A stretch of 64,000 nucleotides of DNA from an uncultured Bacilli bacterium. Lineage in GTDB: Bacteria > Bacillota_I > Bacilli_A > RF39 > UBA660. Made by a program: the position numbers and the translations under genes. The notes under the pieces were generated by a model. That model had not been told where the DNA came from. It worked only from the letters and a program-made list of their open reading frames with translations, and searched no databases. Below, in pieces: positions 34,759-43,251 of the stretch. The DNA is taken from contig CAJTZC010000005.1 in assembly GCA_910583745.1 (NCBI GenBank), positions 1 through 64,000 on the forward strand, in the 5' to 3' direction. Numbering within the stretch: position 1 is the stretch's first letter; each line of letters opens with the position of its first letter.

Positions 34759-36167
34759 CAACGATTACCTTCTTTCAAGTTTTTAACTTTTCTCAAAATA
34801 GTTATCTCAGGCCCGACCTTTTTCATAGCTTTCAAATCGTTCCCATCGATTTCATTTATGGCGTTTTCTACATCTTTAATCGTCATCTCGAAATCCTCAC
34901 TAGAACCGTTGCGGCGAGAAACTCTGTCACCAATGAGACTTGAAAGTCTCTTAAAAGAAGTTCCATAAGGTTTTAACAATTCATCGATGGCACTGTCTTC
35001 ATTTTTGATTTCATTCTGTACTCCGCCCATTTGAGTGTCCGTAGAATTTAATATGTTTTCCCAATCTGAGAAATCACTGTCTAAGAAAGGACTATCTTCG
35101 ACTACGTTCTCTGACTTTTCTATATCAGGAGCTGTACTGAATAGACTCTCTAAATTATCTGTATATACTTTTTTACTACTATCGAGACTAAAGTTCTCTT
35201 TTTTATCGAAGTCAAAATCGAAATCGAAACTTGGAGCAGAAGCTGTTTCTAAATCTAAGACAGGCGTGTTCGATACTTCGACGGTCTCCTCTACAGTCAC
35301 CGTTTCCTCTTTTGGTTTAAATCCAGTGATGTCATAAATCTGTTTTAAAGAAGATTCAAAATCTGCCTCGGTCGTTTTCGTCTCATTTTCTTCGACGACT
35401 TCTACGACAGGTTCTTCCTTTTTCTCTTCTTTAGGTGTTTGGTATGTGTCGCTCTTTAAAGTTTCTAGAATGCTAGGTTTTTCTTTTATAATACGAGAAG
35501 AACTGCTGCTCGTCTCTTCATCAGAATCGGTCTCTTTCGCTCTACTTACTTTTCTAGTGGATTTAGAGACTCTAGATTCTGGCTTCTTAGTAACTTCCTT
35601 TTCGTTAGAAATATCTTCTAAATCGGTTTCGGCCTTGCTAGATACTTTTTCAAAATACTCAAGGGTCTTTTTGTATTTATTCAATTCGAGATTGTACTCG
35701 TCTAAATCTTTATTCAAATCGTCGATAGTACTCGTGTAGTTCGCTATATCGACTTTTACACCTTCGATGTCGCTGTTGAGACGTGCAATCTCAGAACGGT
35801 TCTTCTCGACGTCTTCCTCACAGTTATTCCTTGCCTCTTCGATTATTTTACTATACAAATCTTTCGTATCGCCCTTACTCGTAGAAGAATATGCATCGGC
35901 AATCTTTTTATAGGTGCTTTCGACATTGTCTATGGCATCTTTAATCTCGCCAATCTTGTTTTCCATTTTGACGATCTCTTGTTCGCACTTCTCTCTTGCA
36001 GATTCGTTCTCACTCACGTCTTTTGTGGTATCGTCGATTCTCTCCTCATAATTTTTAATGTTACTTCTTATTCCGTCTATTAAGGATAGAAGTGTACTCT
36101 TTGCTTTTTCGACAAAATTGCAGTAAACTTCGACACTTTTTATGTCGTCAATTTCAAATTTTTCCAT
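34758..36167 (-). CDS. Coiled-coil hypothetical protein, 469 aa
   Basis: Unrecognised. Residues about 15-195 form a long coiled coil with heptad-like Leu/Ile/Val spacing and many Glu/Lys/Asn. Residues 195-300 are low-complexity Ser/Glu/Lys/Thr. Then comes an acidic stretch with repeated Phe-Asp (SFDFDFDFDKK). The C-terminal 90 residues look helical (PYGTSFKRLSSLIGDRVSRR). No signal peptide. It could be a scaffold or cell-division-type filament, but this is speculative. Confidence 0.6.
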   Translation of the reverse strand: MEKFEIDDIKSVEVYCNFVEKAKSTLLSLIDGIRSNIKNYEERIDDTTKDVSENESAREKCEQEIVKMENKIGEIKDAIDNVESTYKKIADAYSSTSKGDTKDLYSKIIEEARNNCEEDVEKNRSEIARLNSDIEGVKVDIANYTSTIDDLNKDLDEYNLELNKYKKTLEYFEKVSSKAETDLEDISNEKEVTKKPESRVSKSTRKVSRAKETDSDEETSSSSSRIIKEKPSILETLKSDTYQTPKEEKKEEPVVEVVEENETKTTEADFESSLKQIYDITGFKPKEETVTVEETVEVSNTPVLDLETASAPSFDFDFDFDKKENFSLDSSKKVYTDNLESLFSTAPDIEKSENVVEDSPFLDSDFSDWENILNSTDTQMGGVQNEIKNEDSAIDELLKPYGTSFKRLSSLIGDRVSRRNGSSEDFEMTIKDVENAINEIDGNDLKAMKKVGPEITILRKVKNLKEGNR

Positions 36168-36309
36168 ACTAGCTCTAGCATCTCCCTTACTTATTCTGCA
36201 ACCATTTTAACAAATAATCATATAAAAGTAAACCTTTTCTTTTCCACATTTTTCAAAAGGTGCACACCATGAGCGTTCCTTACATAATATAAAGTGGTTG
36301 GTGATTAAT

Positions 36310-37320
36310 TTGAAAAATATTTTTTGTAGAGGCTTAAAAGGGATAATTTTGAGTTTTCTATTCTTCTTTCTAGTCTTCGGCATCGCAGGATGCAAAAAAG
36401 ACACGACAAAGACGGACGATTTAAAGACGGTTACAGTTGGCGAAGTAACCCACAGTGCATTCTATGCTCCATTCTATGTCGCTATAGAAAACGGTTACTT
36501 TGAAGAGAACGGTCTCGCCATCGACTTGACTTTGATAAGTGGCGCGAACAATGTCACTGCAGCAGTGCTCAGTGGCGACGTCGAAATAGGTTTCTGCGGG
36601 CCCGAAGCGACAATCTATATTTATAATGGTGGCGAAAAAGACTACATCAAAACTTTTGCAGGTCTCACAAAGAGAGATGGACAATTCATCGTTTCCAAAA
36701 AAGAATTGAAAGACTTTTCTTGGGAGATGCTGAAGGGCAAAGAAGTTCTTGCAGGCCGTGTCGGAGGAATGCCAGAACTGAACTTCGAAAACGCTCTGAA
36801 AAATGCAGGAATCGAAAAAGCAGAAGTCGATATCAACACATCTGTGGACTTTGCTTCCCTGACGAGTGCTTTCATAGGAAGCGACAAAGACGATGTGTTC
36901 GTCAATCTATTTGAACCGAATGCTACAAAGTTGGTCAGTATGGGATATGGCCACGTCGTGGCAAGCATCGGAGAGATGTCTGGTGAAATGCCTTATACAG
37001 CATTCAATGCTCGAAAAAGTTATATCGAGAAAAACGAAGACGTCCTAAAAAAATTCACGGACGCCATCGCGAAAGGTCTAGAATATTGCAATGAAAAAAG
37101 TGCAAAAGAAATTGCACAAATGATTATAGACCAATTCCCAGATACTTCGATAAACGATTTGATATCTATAGTTCAAAGATACAAGGATGCTGACAGTTGG
37201 CTCGAAGCTCCTAAGATTGAGGAAAATCTCTTCGAGAATCTCGAGTCTATCATGGTCGACTCAAAACAGATAGAAAAATATGTTCCGTTCGAAGATTTAG
37301 TTGTAAATCTTTACGAATAG
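36310..37320 (+). CDS. Lipoprotein substrate-binding protein (NMT1/THI5-like or SsuA-like)
   Basis: A 336-residue ABC-type binding lipoprotein. The signal peptide ends in a lipobox (FGIAGC), giving a lipid-anchored Cys near residue 27. The mature protein begins VTVGEVTHSAFYAPFYVAIENGYF, then SGANNVTAAVLSGDVEIGFCGPEATIY, the NMT1/SsuA fold used for pyrimidine precursors, sulfonates or similar ligands. No permease or ATPase gene is adjacent, so it must work with a distant transporter. Start uncertain: TTG at 36310 follows GGTGAT as in several other genes here; an upstream TTG at 36298 is possible. Confidence 0.8.
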   Translation: MKNIFCRGLKGIILSFLFFFLVFGIAGCKKDTTKTDDLKTVTVGEVTHSAFYAPFYVAIENGYFEENGLAIDLTLISGANNVTAAVLSGDVEIGFCGPEATIYIYNGGEKDYIKTFAGLTKRDGQFIVSKKELKDFSWEMLKGKEVLAGRVGGMPELNFENALKNAGIEKAEVDINTSVDFASLTSAFIGSDKDDVFVNLFEPNATKLVSMGYGHVVASIGEMSGEMPYTAFNARKSYIEKNEDVLKKFTDAIAKGLEYCNEKSAKEIAQMIIDQFPDTSINDLISIVQRYKDADSWLEAPKIEENLFENLESIMVDSKQIEKYVPFEDLVVNLYE

Positions 37321-37327
37321 TCTTTAT

Positions 37328-37356
37328 CCATTGCCTTTCTGGGTGATGGTTTTTTA
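37328..37356 (+). terminator. Terminator of the binding-lipoprotein gene
   Basis: CCATTGCC (37328-37335) pairs with GGTGATGG (37342-37349, two G-U pairs), followed by six T residues. Confidence 0.8.
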
Positions 37357-37363
37357 TATAGAA

Positions 37364-38524
37364 TTATTTTAGTTGTCCTATGCAGCTGTCTGGAACAGTA
37401 ATGCCCACGACGTCGAACACGACACTACAGAGAAGTGGTACGAAGAAGAGCAACATGGCTGCAATCAATCTTTTCATGAATTTGTTGCTGATTTTCTTCA
37501 TCTCGTTCATCTCACCGTTCAAAACGACTTTTAAGATATCCGCCGCTGTCAAGAGAATCACTAGAATAGGACCAGCATATTGAATCGTCTTAAATATGTT
37601 GTTGATAACTTCCGTCATCTCATTTCCTAGTATGCTATTGCAATCGGTCCCCTCGCTCGGATTGACAGGTGGAACCAATCCACCGCCGGTAAAGTCATTA
37701 AAATTGACTGCCTTTTTCTTCTCTAATTCTTGTTTTTCTTCCTCAGTCAACGTTCCAGCATCGATAGCTTTTTGTTCTTCTTGAGCCATTCTCGACTTGA
37801 GAGCATTGAAATCTTCTTCTAAGATAGAATGCTTTTCGATATAGTTTTTCACAAACTCAGGCGTCACATAGACTGTATCGAATTGATATCTCGTCTTTGT
37901 CGCGGCGAGAGCTTTAGATTTTATGAGTCCATCAATCGTATTTTTGCTGTTCTTGTACTCGTCGAACGTAACCTGCAAATAGGCTGCTTTGATATTGTTA
38001 TTCATCACATAAAAGATAGACTCTGAAAATTCGACACTCTTAAATGGCCCCTTTTCAAAGTTTGAACCACAAACATCGTTATCTCCGAAACACATCTCAT
38101 GATTCCAATCGTAATCGATGAAAGAATGTTTGGGACATTCAAACCTGTTTTCCATCGATGCTTCCATCCTTTGACCTGTCCACCCATAACTTACTCTCTC
38201 TTTTTTCCTGAATACCCAATCGAAACTTCCTTGTGTCAAGTTCATGCCAATCCAAGTACTCTCCATGTGAGTGAGAACTCCCGCTTTATTTCTATAGAAT
38301 ACGTTCCAAGTATCCTTCGCATTCTTCTGTGCTTCCGTCTCACCAATCGCTTCAAAAATGTACATGATTTCATTCTGTACAGCACCATCGTCGTTTTTAT
38401 ACTGACATAGATAGGCACCGATACCACTTTCGATTAAACTGACAGTGCCATCTCTCCCATAAGCGAAAACATTGCTCACAGACAAAATCATACAAATCAT
38501 TGCTAAAAAAACTAATTTTTTCAT
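37364..38524 (-). CDS. Secreted Cys-rich protein with C-terminal two-helix VirB2/TrbC-like domain (copy 1)
   Basis: A 386-residue protein. A signal peptide (1-21) is followed by an extracytoplasmic region of about 265 residues with paired Cys motifs (YLCQYKND, FECPKHSFIDYD, MCFGDNDVCGSNFEKGPF). A conserved NPSEGTDCNSILGNEMTE comes before two transmembrane helices (AGPILVILLTAADIL and LIAAMLLFFVPLLC) split by an acidic-basic loop. It is a tandem paralogue of 38605-39729. The two-helix part resembles the small genes at 39751 and 40192 and, in layout, VirB2/TrbC pilins of type IV secretion. Function unknown. Confidence 0.65.
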   Translation of the reverse strand: MKKLVFLAMICMILSVSNVFAYGRDGTVSLIESGIGAYLCQYKNDDGAVQNEIMYIFEAIGETEAQKNAKDTWNVFYRNKAGVLTHMESTWIGMNLTQGSFDWVFRKKERVSYGWTGQRMEASMENRFECPKHSFIDYDWNHEMCFGDNDVCGSNFEKGPFKSVEFSESIFYVMNNNIKAAYLQVTFDEYKNSKNTIDGLIKSKALAATKTRYQFDTVYVTPEFVKNYIEKHSILEEDFNALKSRMAQEEQKAIDAGTLTEEEKQELEKKKAVNFNDFTGGGLVPPVNPSEGTDCNSILGNEMTEVINNIFKTIQYAGPILVILLTAADILKVVLNGEMNEMKKISNKFMKRLIAAMLLFFVPLLCSVVFDVVGITVPDSCIGQLK

Positions 38525-38574
38525 TGTAACTCTCTCCTAAAATAAGTATACCATTTCATAAAAGGAAAGACAAA

Positions 38575-38606
38575 TAAAATAAAAAGGATAGACAAAAATA
38601 TCTATC
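38575..38606 (-). terminator. Terminator between the paralogous Cys-rich genes
   Basis: GATAGA and TCTATC pair around a loop with T-rich sequence after it on the minus strand. The hairpin overlaps the stop of the gene ending at 38605. Confidence 0.6.
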
Positions 38607-39729
38607 ACTTCATCGTACCGATACAGCTATCTGGAACGGTGATACCCACGACATCGAACACAATTCCACAGAGAAGCGGTACAAAGAATAACAACATGGC
38701 TGCGATGAGTCTCTTCATGAATTTGCTGCTTATCTTCTTCATCTCGTTCATCTCGCCGTTCAAAACGACTTTTAAGATATCAGCTGCGGTCAACAGAATA
38801 ACCAAGATAGGTCCAGCATATTGAATCGTCTTAAATATGTTGTTGACGACTTCAGTCATCTCGTTTCCTAAGATACTGTTACAATCCGTTCCTTCGCTAG
38901 GAGTCACTGAAGGAACGAAACTCCCTTCATTTGTATTATAAGTGATATTTTTCTTATTTTCCAATTCTGCTTTTTCTGTTTCCGTCAACGTTCCAGCGTT
39001 GATAGCCTTCTGCTCTTCCCGCTTCATTCGCTCTTTCAAATCGTTAAGTTCTTTTTCCATAATCGCATGTTTTGTAATATAGGTATCTACATATTTTGGA
39101 GTGTTGTAAGTGGTGTTAAACTGATATTTTGCTTCGAGCGCAGCGAGAGCTTTCTTTTTTAAAAGTTCTTCTAATCCCGTTTTACTTTTATACTCGTCGA
39201 AGGTAATCTGAACATAGGCATTTTTAATCATGGTATCCATCACAGAGAAGAGAGTATTTGCATTATTCGTAAGTGTAAAAGGCCCTTTTTCAAAATTCAT
39301 TCCACAAGAAGGCCCCTCTGCAAAACATATTTCATTCACGCCGTCGTAATCGATAAACGAGTGTTTAGGACATTCGAAACTCAACTCTTTAGAAGCGCTC
39401 ATTCGACCAGTATGAAAATTATAGCTCACCGCACTATTTTTAACGAATACATTTTCAAATGTTCCTTCTGTCGATTCTCCAATGGTTAGATTATTGAAAC
39501 GCATATAAGTCAGAGTCCACTGGTTCTTGAAATTTTCCATTTCTTTATACTCGAAAGTATGATAAATTTCATTCTGAACTGTTCCACTAGAATCGACATA
39601 TTCACACAACAAAACCGCGCGATTCTCTCTGGTGAGGTCTACGAGTTCTGCCCGACTTAAAGCTTCGGCATTTCCTACAAAGACAAAACCCAATAGGCAT
39701 AAAAAGAAAAAGCGAATAAACTTACTCAT
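38605..39729 (-). CDS. Secreted Cys-rich protein with C-terminal two-helix VirB2/TrbC-like domain (copy 2)
   Basis: A 374-residue paralogue of the downstream gene, with the same order: signal peptide (1-23), Cys-rich domain (LCEYVDSSGTVQNEI, FECPKHSFIDYD, CGMNFEKGPF), conserved GTDCNSILGNEM, and two helices. The last 100 residues are nearly identical between the copies while the outer domains have diverged. This suggests a constant membrane module carrying different ectodomains. GGAGG precedes the ATG. Confidence 0.65.
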   Translation of the reverse strand: MSKFIRFFFLCLLGFVFVGNAEALSRAELVDLTRENRAVLLCEYVDSSGTVQNEIYHTFEYKEMENFKNQWTLTYMRFNNLTIGESTEGTFENVFVKNSAVSYNFHTGRMSASKELSFECPKHSFIDYDGVNEICFAEGPSCGMNFEKGPFTLTNNANTLFSVMDTMIKNAYVQITFDEYKSKTGLEELLKKKALAALEAKYQFNTTYNTPKYVDTYITKHAIMEKELNDLKERMKREEQKAINAGTLTETEKAELENKKNITYNTNEGSFVPSVTPSEGTDCNSILGNEMTEVVNNIFKTIQYAGPILVILLTAADILKVVLNGEMNEMKKISSKFMKRLIAAMLLFFVPLLCGIVFDVVGITVPDSCIGTMK

Positions 39730-39750
39730 ACTTCTACCTCCACTTATTTA

Positions 39751-40131
39751 TTATGGTAAATCGCTTGCGATTTGCACAGCTGTTCTACAGCCTTTGCTCG
39801 AAGGATAGAACATACAGTCATAACAGACATCATAGTCGATACCCGATTTCACAGTCGCATCTTTAAATCCTCCGACGAATCCGAATACCACCATACAAAG
39901 GGTCGGAACGAAAAAGATGGACACGCAAACTGCGATTTTTTTAAAAAAAGATTTGATATTTTTCTTGATATCGTCCGTTTTACTCGATATCACAGCCTTA
40001 GCGATATCGATAATCCCTAAACATATCAAAATCAATGGCAACGAAATCTTAAAAATGCTCAATACCTGACCTATAAATTGAAGTGCTGGAGATATATCTT
40101 GACAAAAAGTATTTATCGAAGCAACAAACAT
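39751..40131 (-). CDS. Small two-helix VirB2/TrbC-like membrane protein
   Basis: A 126-residue protein with an N-terminal Cys segment (FCQDISPALQF), two hydrophobic helices (ISLPLILICLGIIDIAKAV and VCVSIFFVPTLCMVVFGFV) and a Cys-rich tail (YDVCYDCMFYPSSKGC). The helical core matches the C-terminal module of the two large neighbours, including the short loop with a Lys/Asp-rich patch. It may be pilin-like or holin-like. It is 21 bases from the gene at 38605. GGAGGTG is its ribosome site. Confidence 0.6.
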   Translation of the reverse strand: MFVASINTFCQDISPALQFIGQVLSIFKISLPLILICLGIIDIAKAVISSKTDDIKKNIKSFFKKIAVCVSIFFVPTLCMVVFGFVGGFKDATVKSGIDYDVCYDCMFYPSSKGCRTAVQIASDLP

Positions 40132-40142
40132 GAAACACCTCC

Positions 40143-40172
40143 AAAAAAAGTATACTATAACTAGTATACTTT
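40143..40172 (-). terminator. Terminator of the 40192 gene
   Basis: AAAGTATACT (40147-40156) and AGTATACTTT (40163-40172) form a 10-bp stem. On the minus strand it is followed by seven T residues. It therefore separates the small gene at 40192 from the three genes to the left. Confidence 0.8.
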
Positions 40173-40191
40173 CATGTTAAGAATTTGTCAA

Positions 40192-40569
40192 TTAATACTC
40201 TCTAACAGCGTTTACGCATTCGCCATCCCATGGCACAGTGATGCACTTATAGCATACGTTAAAGTCCATTTGCGCTTGCGCATCGCTAAACTTGCTTACA
40301 AAACCAAAGATTAGCATTACGATGGTAGGAATGAAGAATATCACGATTCCTCCAACGAATCTCCACACTAAACTTGTCGCGGTTTTCTTTACTTCCTCAG
40401 GCTTACTAGATATAGCAGCTTTTCCTAAATCTATCAATCCCAAAGCGATTATGATAAGTGGAATAGCTATTTTTATAATGGTAAGAGCCCATCCTACTAA
40501 ACCCAATATTTCGCTTGTATTAGCACAAAAATTACCTGCACCAGCTCCGAGTATCATCAATTCGCTCAT
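40192..40569 (-). CDS. Small two-helix VirB2/TrbC-like membrane protein
   Basis: A 125-residue paralogue of 39751-40131. A short N-terminus with FCANTSEIL, helices IIKIAIPLIIIALGLIDLGK and FVGGIVIFFIPTIVMLIFGF, and a Cys tail (FNVCYKC). The loop SSKPEEVKK is basic-acidic. ATG at 40569 is chosen over the TTG 21 bases upstream. It has its own terminator, so it is transcribed separately from, or attenuated before, the other three genes. Confidence 0.6.
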   Translation of the reverse strand: MSELMILGAGAGNFCANTSEILGLVGWALTIIKIAIPLIIIALGLIDLGKAAISSKPEEVKKTATSLVWRFVGGIVIFFIPTIVMLIFGFVSKFSDAQAQMDFNVCYKCITVPWDGECVNAVREY

Positions 40570-40687
40570 TAAACATCTCTCTCTTTCCAATTCATAAACT
40601 AATTTTATCCTAAAACAAGGTGATTGTCAAATATTATAGAACAATTTGTCAAATAAAATGGCATATCGTGAGAAATAGGAGAAATTT

Positions 40688-41608
40688 CTACTCTTCTCCG
40701 ACCTCATCTTCGTTCTTTTCAGCAGTATCCGCTGGCACTTTTTCTTTATCGACATACACGATTTTCTCTTTTTCACCGCTGATTTTCAATTCGACAGAAT
40801 AACCGATGACGTAGCCATGTTTGTTATACAATTCGATGATTTCCGATTCGACGAGTCTGTAGCCTTCATAGTTTGTCTTCACATATTGGTTTAAATCTAT
40901 CAAACTGATTTTATTGATTTCAGCTCCGACCTCTCCACTATCAGGTCTCAATGCCTTCTCAAAAGAGATAAAGCGCTTGCCTTTAAAATCGCCAGTACCT
41001 CTAGAATTCGAGGCATATTCTAAATCGAGACTCTTTGAATCGACATACGAACCCTTCTCGAGAACTTTTAGCTTTCCTTCTGCAGAACTCTTGTTGCCAT
41101 ACAAGTCGGCGATGACCAAATCGATACTGTGCTCGCCTAATAGACCGAATTTTTCTTCGTCTTTGCTGTTCTTTAAAGAGACGAGACACGGTTTGGAATA
41201 ATCTTCACATGTTGCCAAAAAATCTCCTAAAAAGAACTCCTCAGACCCTTCCTCGAGGACGAGTTCTTGCAAAGTGAAGACGGGCGGAGTAGTATCTGAA
41301 ACTTTTACTTTCCCTTTTCGAGTCGTCTTATTATAGGTCACTGTATATGTGTACGTTCCCACTTCACTCTCATTGACTTTAGAGAGGTCTATCTTCCAGT
41401 CGCGGACATTGTCTATCTCTTGATTGACATAATCTTTTATATCCGTGCTGAGGCTTTCCCCCAATTCCAAATGGACAGTCTTAAGCGAAAAATAGAACTT
41501 TCTAAAAACGAGAAAATACCCCCCGACGACGATGGCAATGATGACGATAATGAAGAAACCGAGAACTTTCTTACTATTCTCTTTTACGTCTAAAAAATCT
41601 TCATCCAT
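40688..41608 (-). CDS. Membrane-anchored protein with Ig-like domains
   Basis: A 306-residue protein with a cytoplasmic N-terminus, one transmembrane helix (about residues 15-37), and two Ig-like beta-sandwich domains. The first ends VTYNKTTRKGKVKVSDTTPP. The second (VFTLQELVLEEGSEEFFLGD to SAEGKLKVLEK) resembles DUF5011-type surface domains. A C-terminal domain has YEGYRLVESEIIELYNKHGY. ATG 41608 overlaps the stop codon of the upstream gene (TAATG), with TAGGTGG as ribosome site. Adhesive or sensory role inferred. Confidence 0.6.
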   Translation of the reverse strand: MDEDFLDVKENSKKVLGFFIIVIIAIVVGGYFLVFRKFYFSLKTVHLELGESLSTDIKDYVNQEIDNVRDWKIDLSKVNESEVGTYTYTVTYNKTTRKGKVKVSDTTPPVFTLQELVLEEGSEEFFLGDFLATCEDYSKPCLVSLKNSKDEEKFGLLGEHSIDLVIADLYGNKSSAEGKLKVLEKGSYVDSKSLDLEYASNSRGTGDFKGKRFISFEKALRPDSGEVGAEINKISLIDLNQYVKTNYEGYRLVESEIIELYNKHGYVIGYSVELKISGEKEKIVYVDKEKVPADTAEKNEDEVGEE

Positions 41609-41964
41609 TATATCCACCTAGTCATTTGCACTCTTCTCGTACTCATCTTTTCATAAGTCTCGAAGAAGTTGATAATTGCACTGACGATAGTCTCTAAGAT
41701 ATTGTCTCCTCGACGCACTTTAATCGTCATGATATCTCTTTGTATTTGGTCTCTAAAGCAGTAGTCGTTTATATATTTGAAAAGTACATCATCTAATTTT
41801 TCTACTTTTTTGATATTGGTTGCATCAGTAATATCTACGCTGAAGATAAATTTTGTATAGACATCGATGAGTTTTTCTGACACCATGTCATCACTATAAT
41901 ACTCAAAATTTATTATCGTATAAAAATGTGGACAATGTTTAAGTACTTCTCTATTTTTATCCAT
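41608..41964 (-). CDS. Hypothetical protein, 118 aa
   Basis: Unrecognised soluble protein. It starts MDKNREVLKHCPHFYTIINF, continues with alternating strand-helix character, and ends in a basic segment STRRVQMTRWI. Its stop codon overlaps the start of the Ig-like membrane protein, so the two are made together. ATG 41964 has TAGGTGAT before it. Confidence 0.5.
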   Translation of the reverse strand: MDKNREVLKHCPHFYTIINFEYYSDDMVSEKLIDVYTKFIFSVDITDATNIKKVEKLDDVLFKYINDYCFRDQIQRDIMTIKVRRGDNILETIVSAIINFFETYEKMSTRRVQMTRWI

Positions 41965-42032
41965 ATTCTTTATCACCTATCTTATATGAATTATATAATA
42001 GTTTCAAAATTTTGGCAATGTTTTTTTCTACC

Positions 42033-42062
42033 AAAAAAAAGATTCGCCCGAAAAAACGAATC
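42033..42062 (-). terminator. Terminator of the dCTP deaminase pair
   Basis: GATTCG (42041-42046) and CGAATC (42057-42062) pair; on the minus strand eight T residues follow. Confidence 0.85.
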
Positions 42063-42072
42063 CTAAATTTTT

Positions 42073-42591
42073 TTATTTTTCAAACTGTCTTTGAACCTGA
42101 CTGGATTTCACACCCGTACCATTATAACTGCCGTTATATTTGATGTTGGAGTCTCCCACTACTGGAAAAAAATAGATTTGTCCCACTTCCATACCTTTAT
42201 ATACCTTTGTAGGCGTCACACATGTGATTCCTAAAGTCCAAGTTCCTTTAAAACCCAAACTGCCACAGCCACTGCTTTGGTGAACGGTAAGACCTATACG
42301 ACCGACGGAACTTCTGCCACTGATTTGAGGGACACAATTCTCTGTCTCCGTATATTCTCTCGTCTCTGCGAGATACAACGTATTCGGAACCAACACGTAT
42401 CCTTCGTCAGGAATGGTAATTTTTCGAGTTGCGTTTTCACTTTTACAGTCGAGAACATCGTCGACATAGACCAAAAGTTCTCCACCTAAAGTGAGGTTGT
42501 AACTATTCGGGTTGACTTGTTCTTTACTAAAAGGTTTTATGACCAACTCTCCACTTTCGACAGCTCTAATTATCTCTTCACCTGAATACAC
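42073..42591 (-). CDS. dcd: dCTP deaminase-family protein, paralogue lacking the catalytic Glu
   Basis: A 172-residue Dcd/dUTPase-fold protein. NPNSYNLTLGGELLVY and ISGRSSVGRIGLTVHQ match the family. In the Dcd signature the Ser and Arg of SSxxR are kept (SSVGR), but the catalytic Glu (E. coli Glu138, in the TLE motif) is Gly here (TWTLGITC), and the alanine of the HxTA motif is Ser. Alone it should be unable to deaminate. It is encoded 12 bases after a second Dcd paralogue with the opposite pattern; the two may form one mixed enzyme. Confidence 0.8.
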   Translation of the reverse strand: MYSGEEIIRAVESGELVIKPFSKEQVNPNSYNLTLGGELLVYVDDVLDCKSENATRKITIPDEGYVLVPNTLYLAETREYTETENCVPQISGRSSVGRIGLTVHQSSGCGSLGFKGTWTLGITCVTPTKVYKGMEVGQIYFFPVVGDSNIKYNGSYNGTGVKSSQVQRQFEK

Positions 42592-42602
42592 TTTATCACC
42601 TA

Positions 42603-43127
42603 CTATTCAAACGTCTTATCTTCATAAATTCTACTTGCAGTCGTGTCGATTTGTCCCAAGTATTTTCCTTCGTATTTGATATTGTCCTCGCCGACGATAG
42701 GATAATAACATATGTGTGCAACCTTCATGTTCGGATAAATTCTAACTGGCTTTATACAACAGATTTCGAGAGTCCAAGTTCCCTTGAAACCGTTGTCTCC
42801 GAACCCAGCGGTGATGTGTATCGTTACACCCAAAGCCCCTAAGCTAAACCGTCCTGACAATAGAGGAACGAAATGATTCGTCTCCGTATATTCGACAGTT
42901 CTCGATAGATAAAGTTCCCCTGGTCTTAAAATGTAACCCTCCTCCGGAATCTTTATCTTGCGGGTTTTATTCGGTTTCTTACACTCTAAGACGTCTTCCT
43001 CGTAGACCACGAGTTCATCTCCCATATGCAGACAATAACTGTTTGGCCCGACACATTCTTTATTAAAGGGCTCAATTTTAATATTGCCGAGCTCCATTTG
43101 TTTGATAATCTCTTCTCCAGATAACAT
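42603..43127 (-). CDS. dcd: dCTP deaminase-family protein, paralogue lacking the conserved Arg
   Basis: A 174-residue Dcd/dUTPase-fold protein. GPNSYCLHMGDELVVY and LSGRFSLGALGVTIHITAG match the family. It keeps the catalytic Glu (TWTLEICC) and the TA pair, but the SSxxR motif reads FSLGA, so both the first Ser and the Arg (E. coli Ser111 and Arg115) are lost. It is upstream of the paralogue with the complementary losses. GGAGG precedes the ATG. Confidence 0.8.
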   Translation of the reverse strand: MLSGEEIIKQMELGNIKIEPFNKECVGPNSYCLHMGDELVVYEEDVLECKKPNKTRKIKIPEEGYILRPGELYLSRTVEYTETNHFVPLLSGRFSLGALGVTIHITAGFGDNGFKGTWTLEICCIKPVRIYPNMKVAHICYYPIVGEDNIKYEGKYLGQIDTTASRIYEDKTFE

Positions 43128-43251
43128 ACTTCTAAACCTCCTAATTTTTTACTAAGGTACCACAGTTTTATGATACCAACCGTCTAAAAACATTGTATCA
43201 ATTAAAGGAAGCATTTACAATCATTTTTTAGGTTTTTTTCGACGAAAATTT

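Noticed and set aside
36168..36309. TPP riboswitch before the NMT1-like lipoprotein gene
   Set aside because: The conserved CTGAGA and ACCTGAT motifs are absent.
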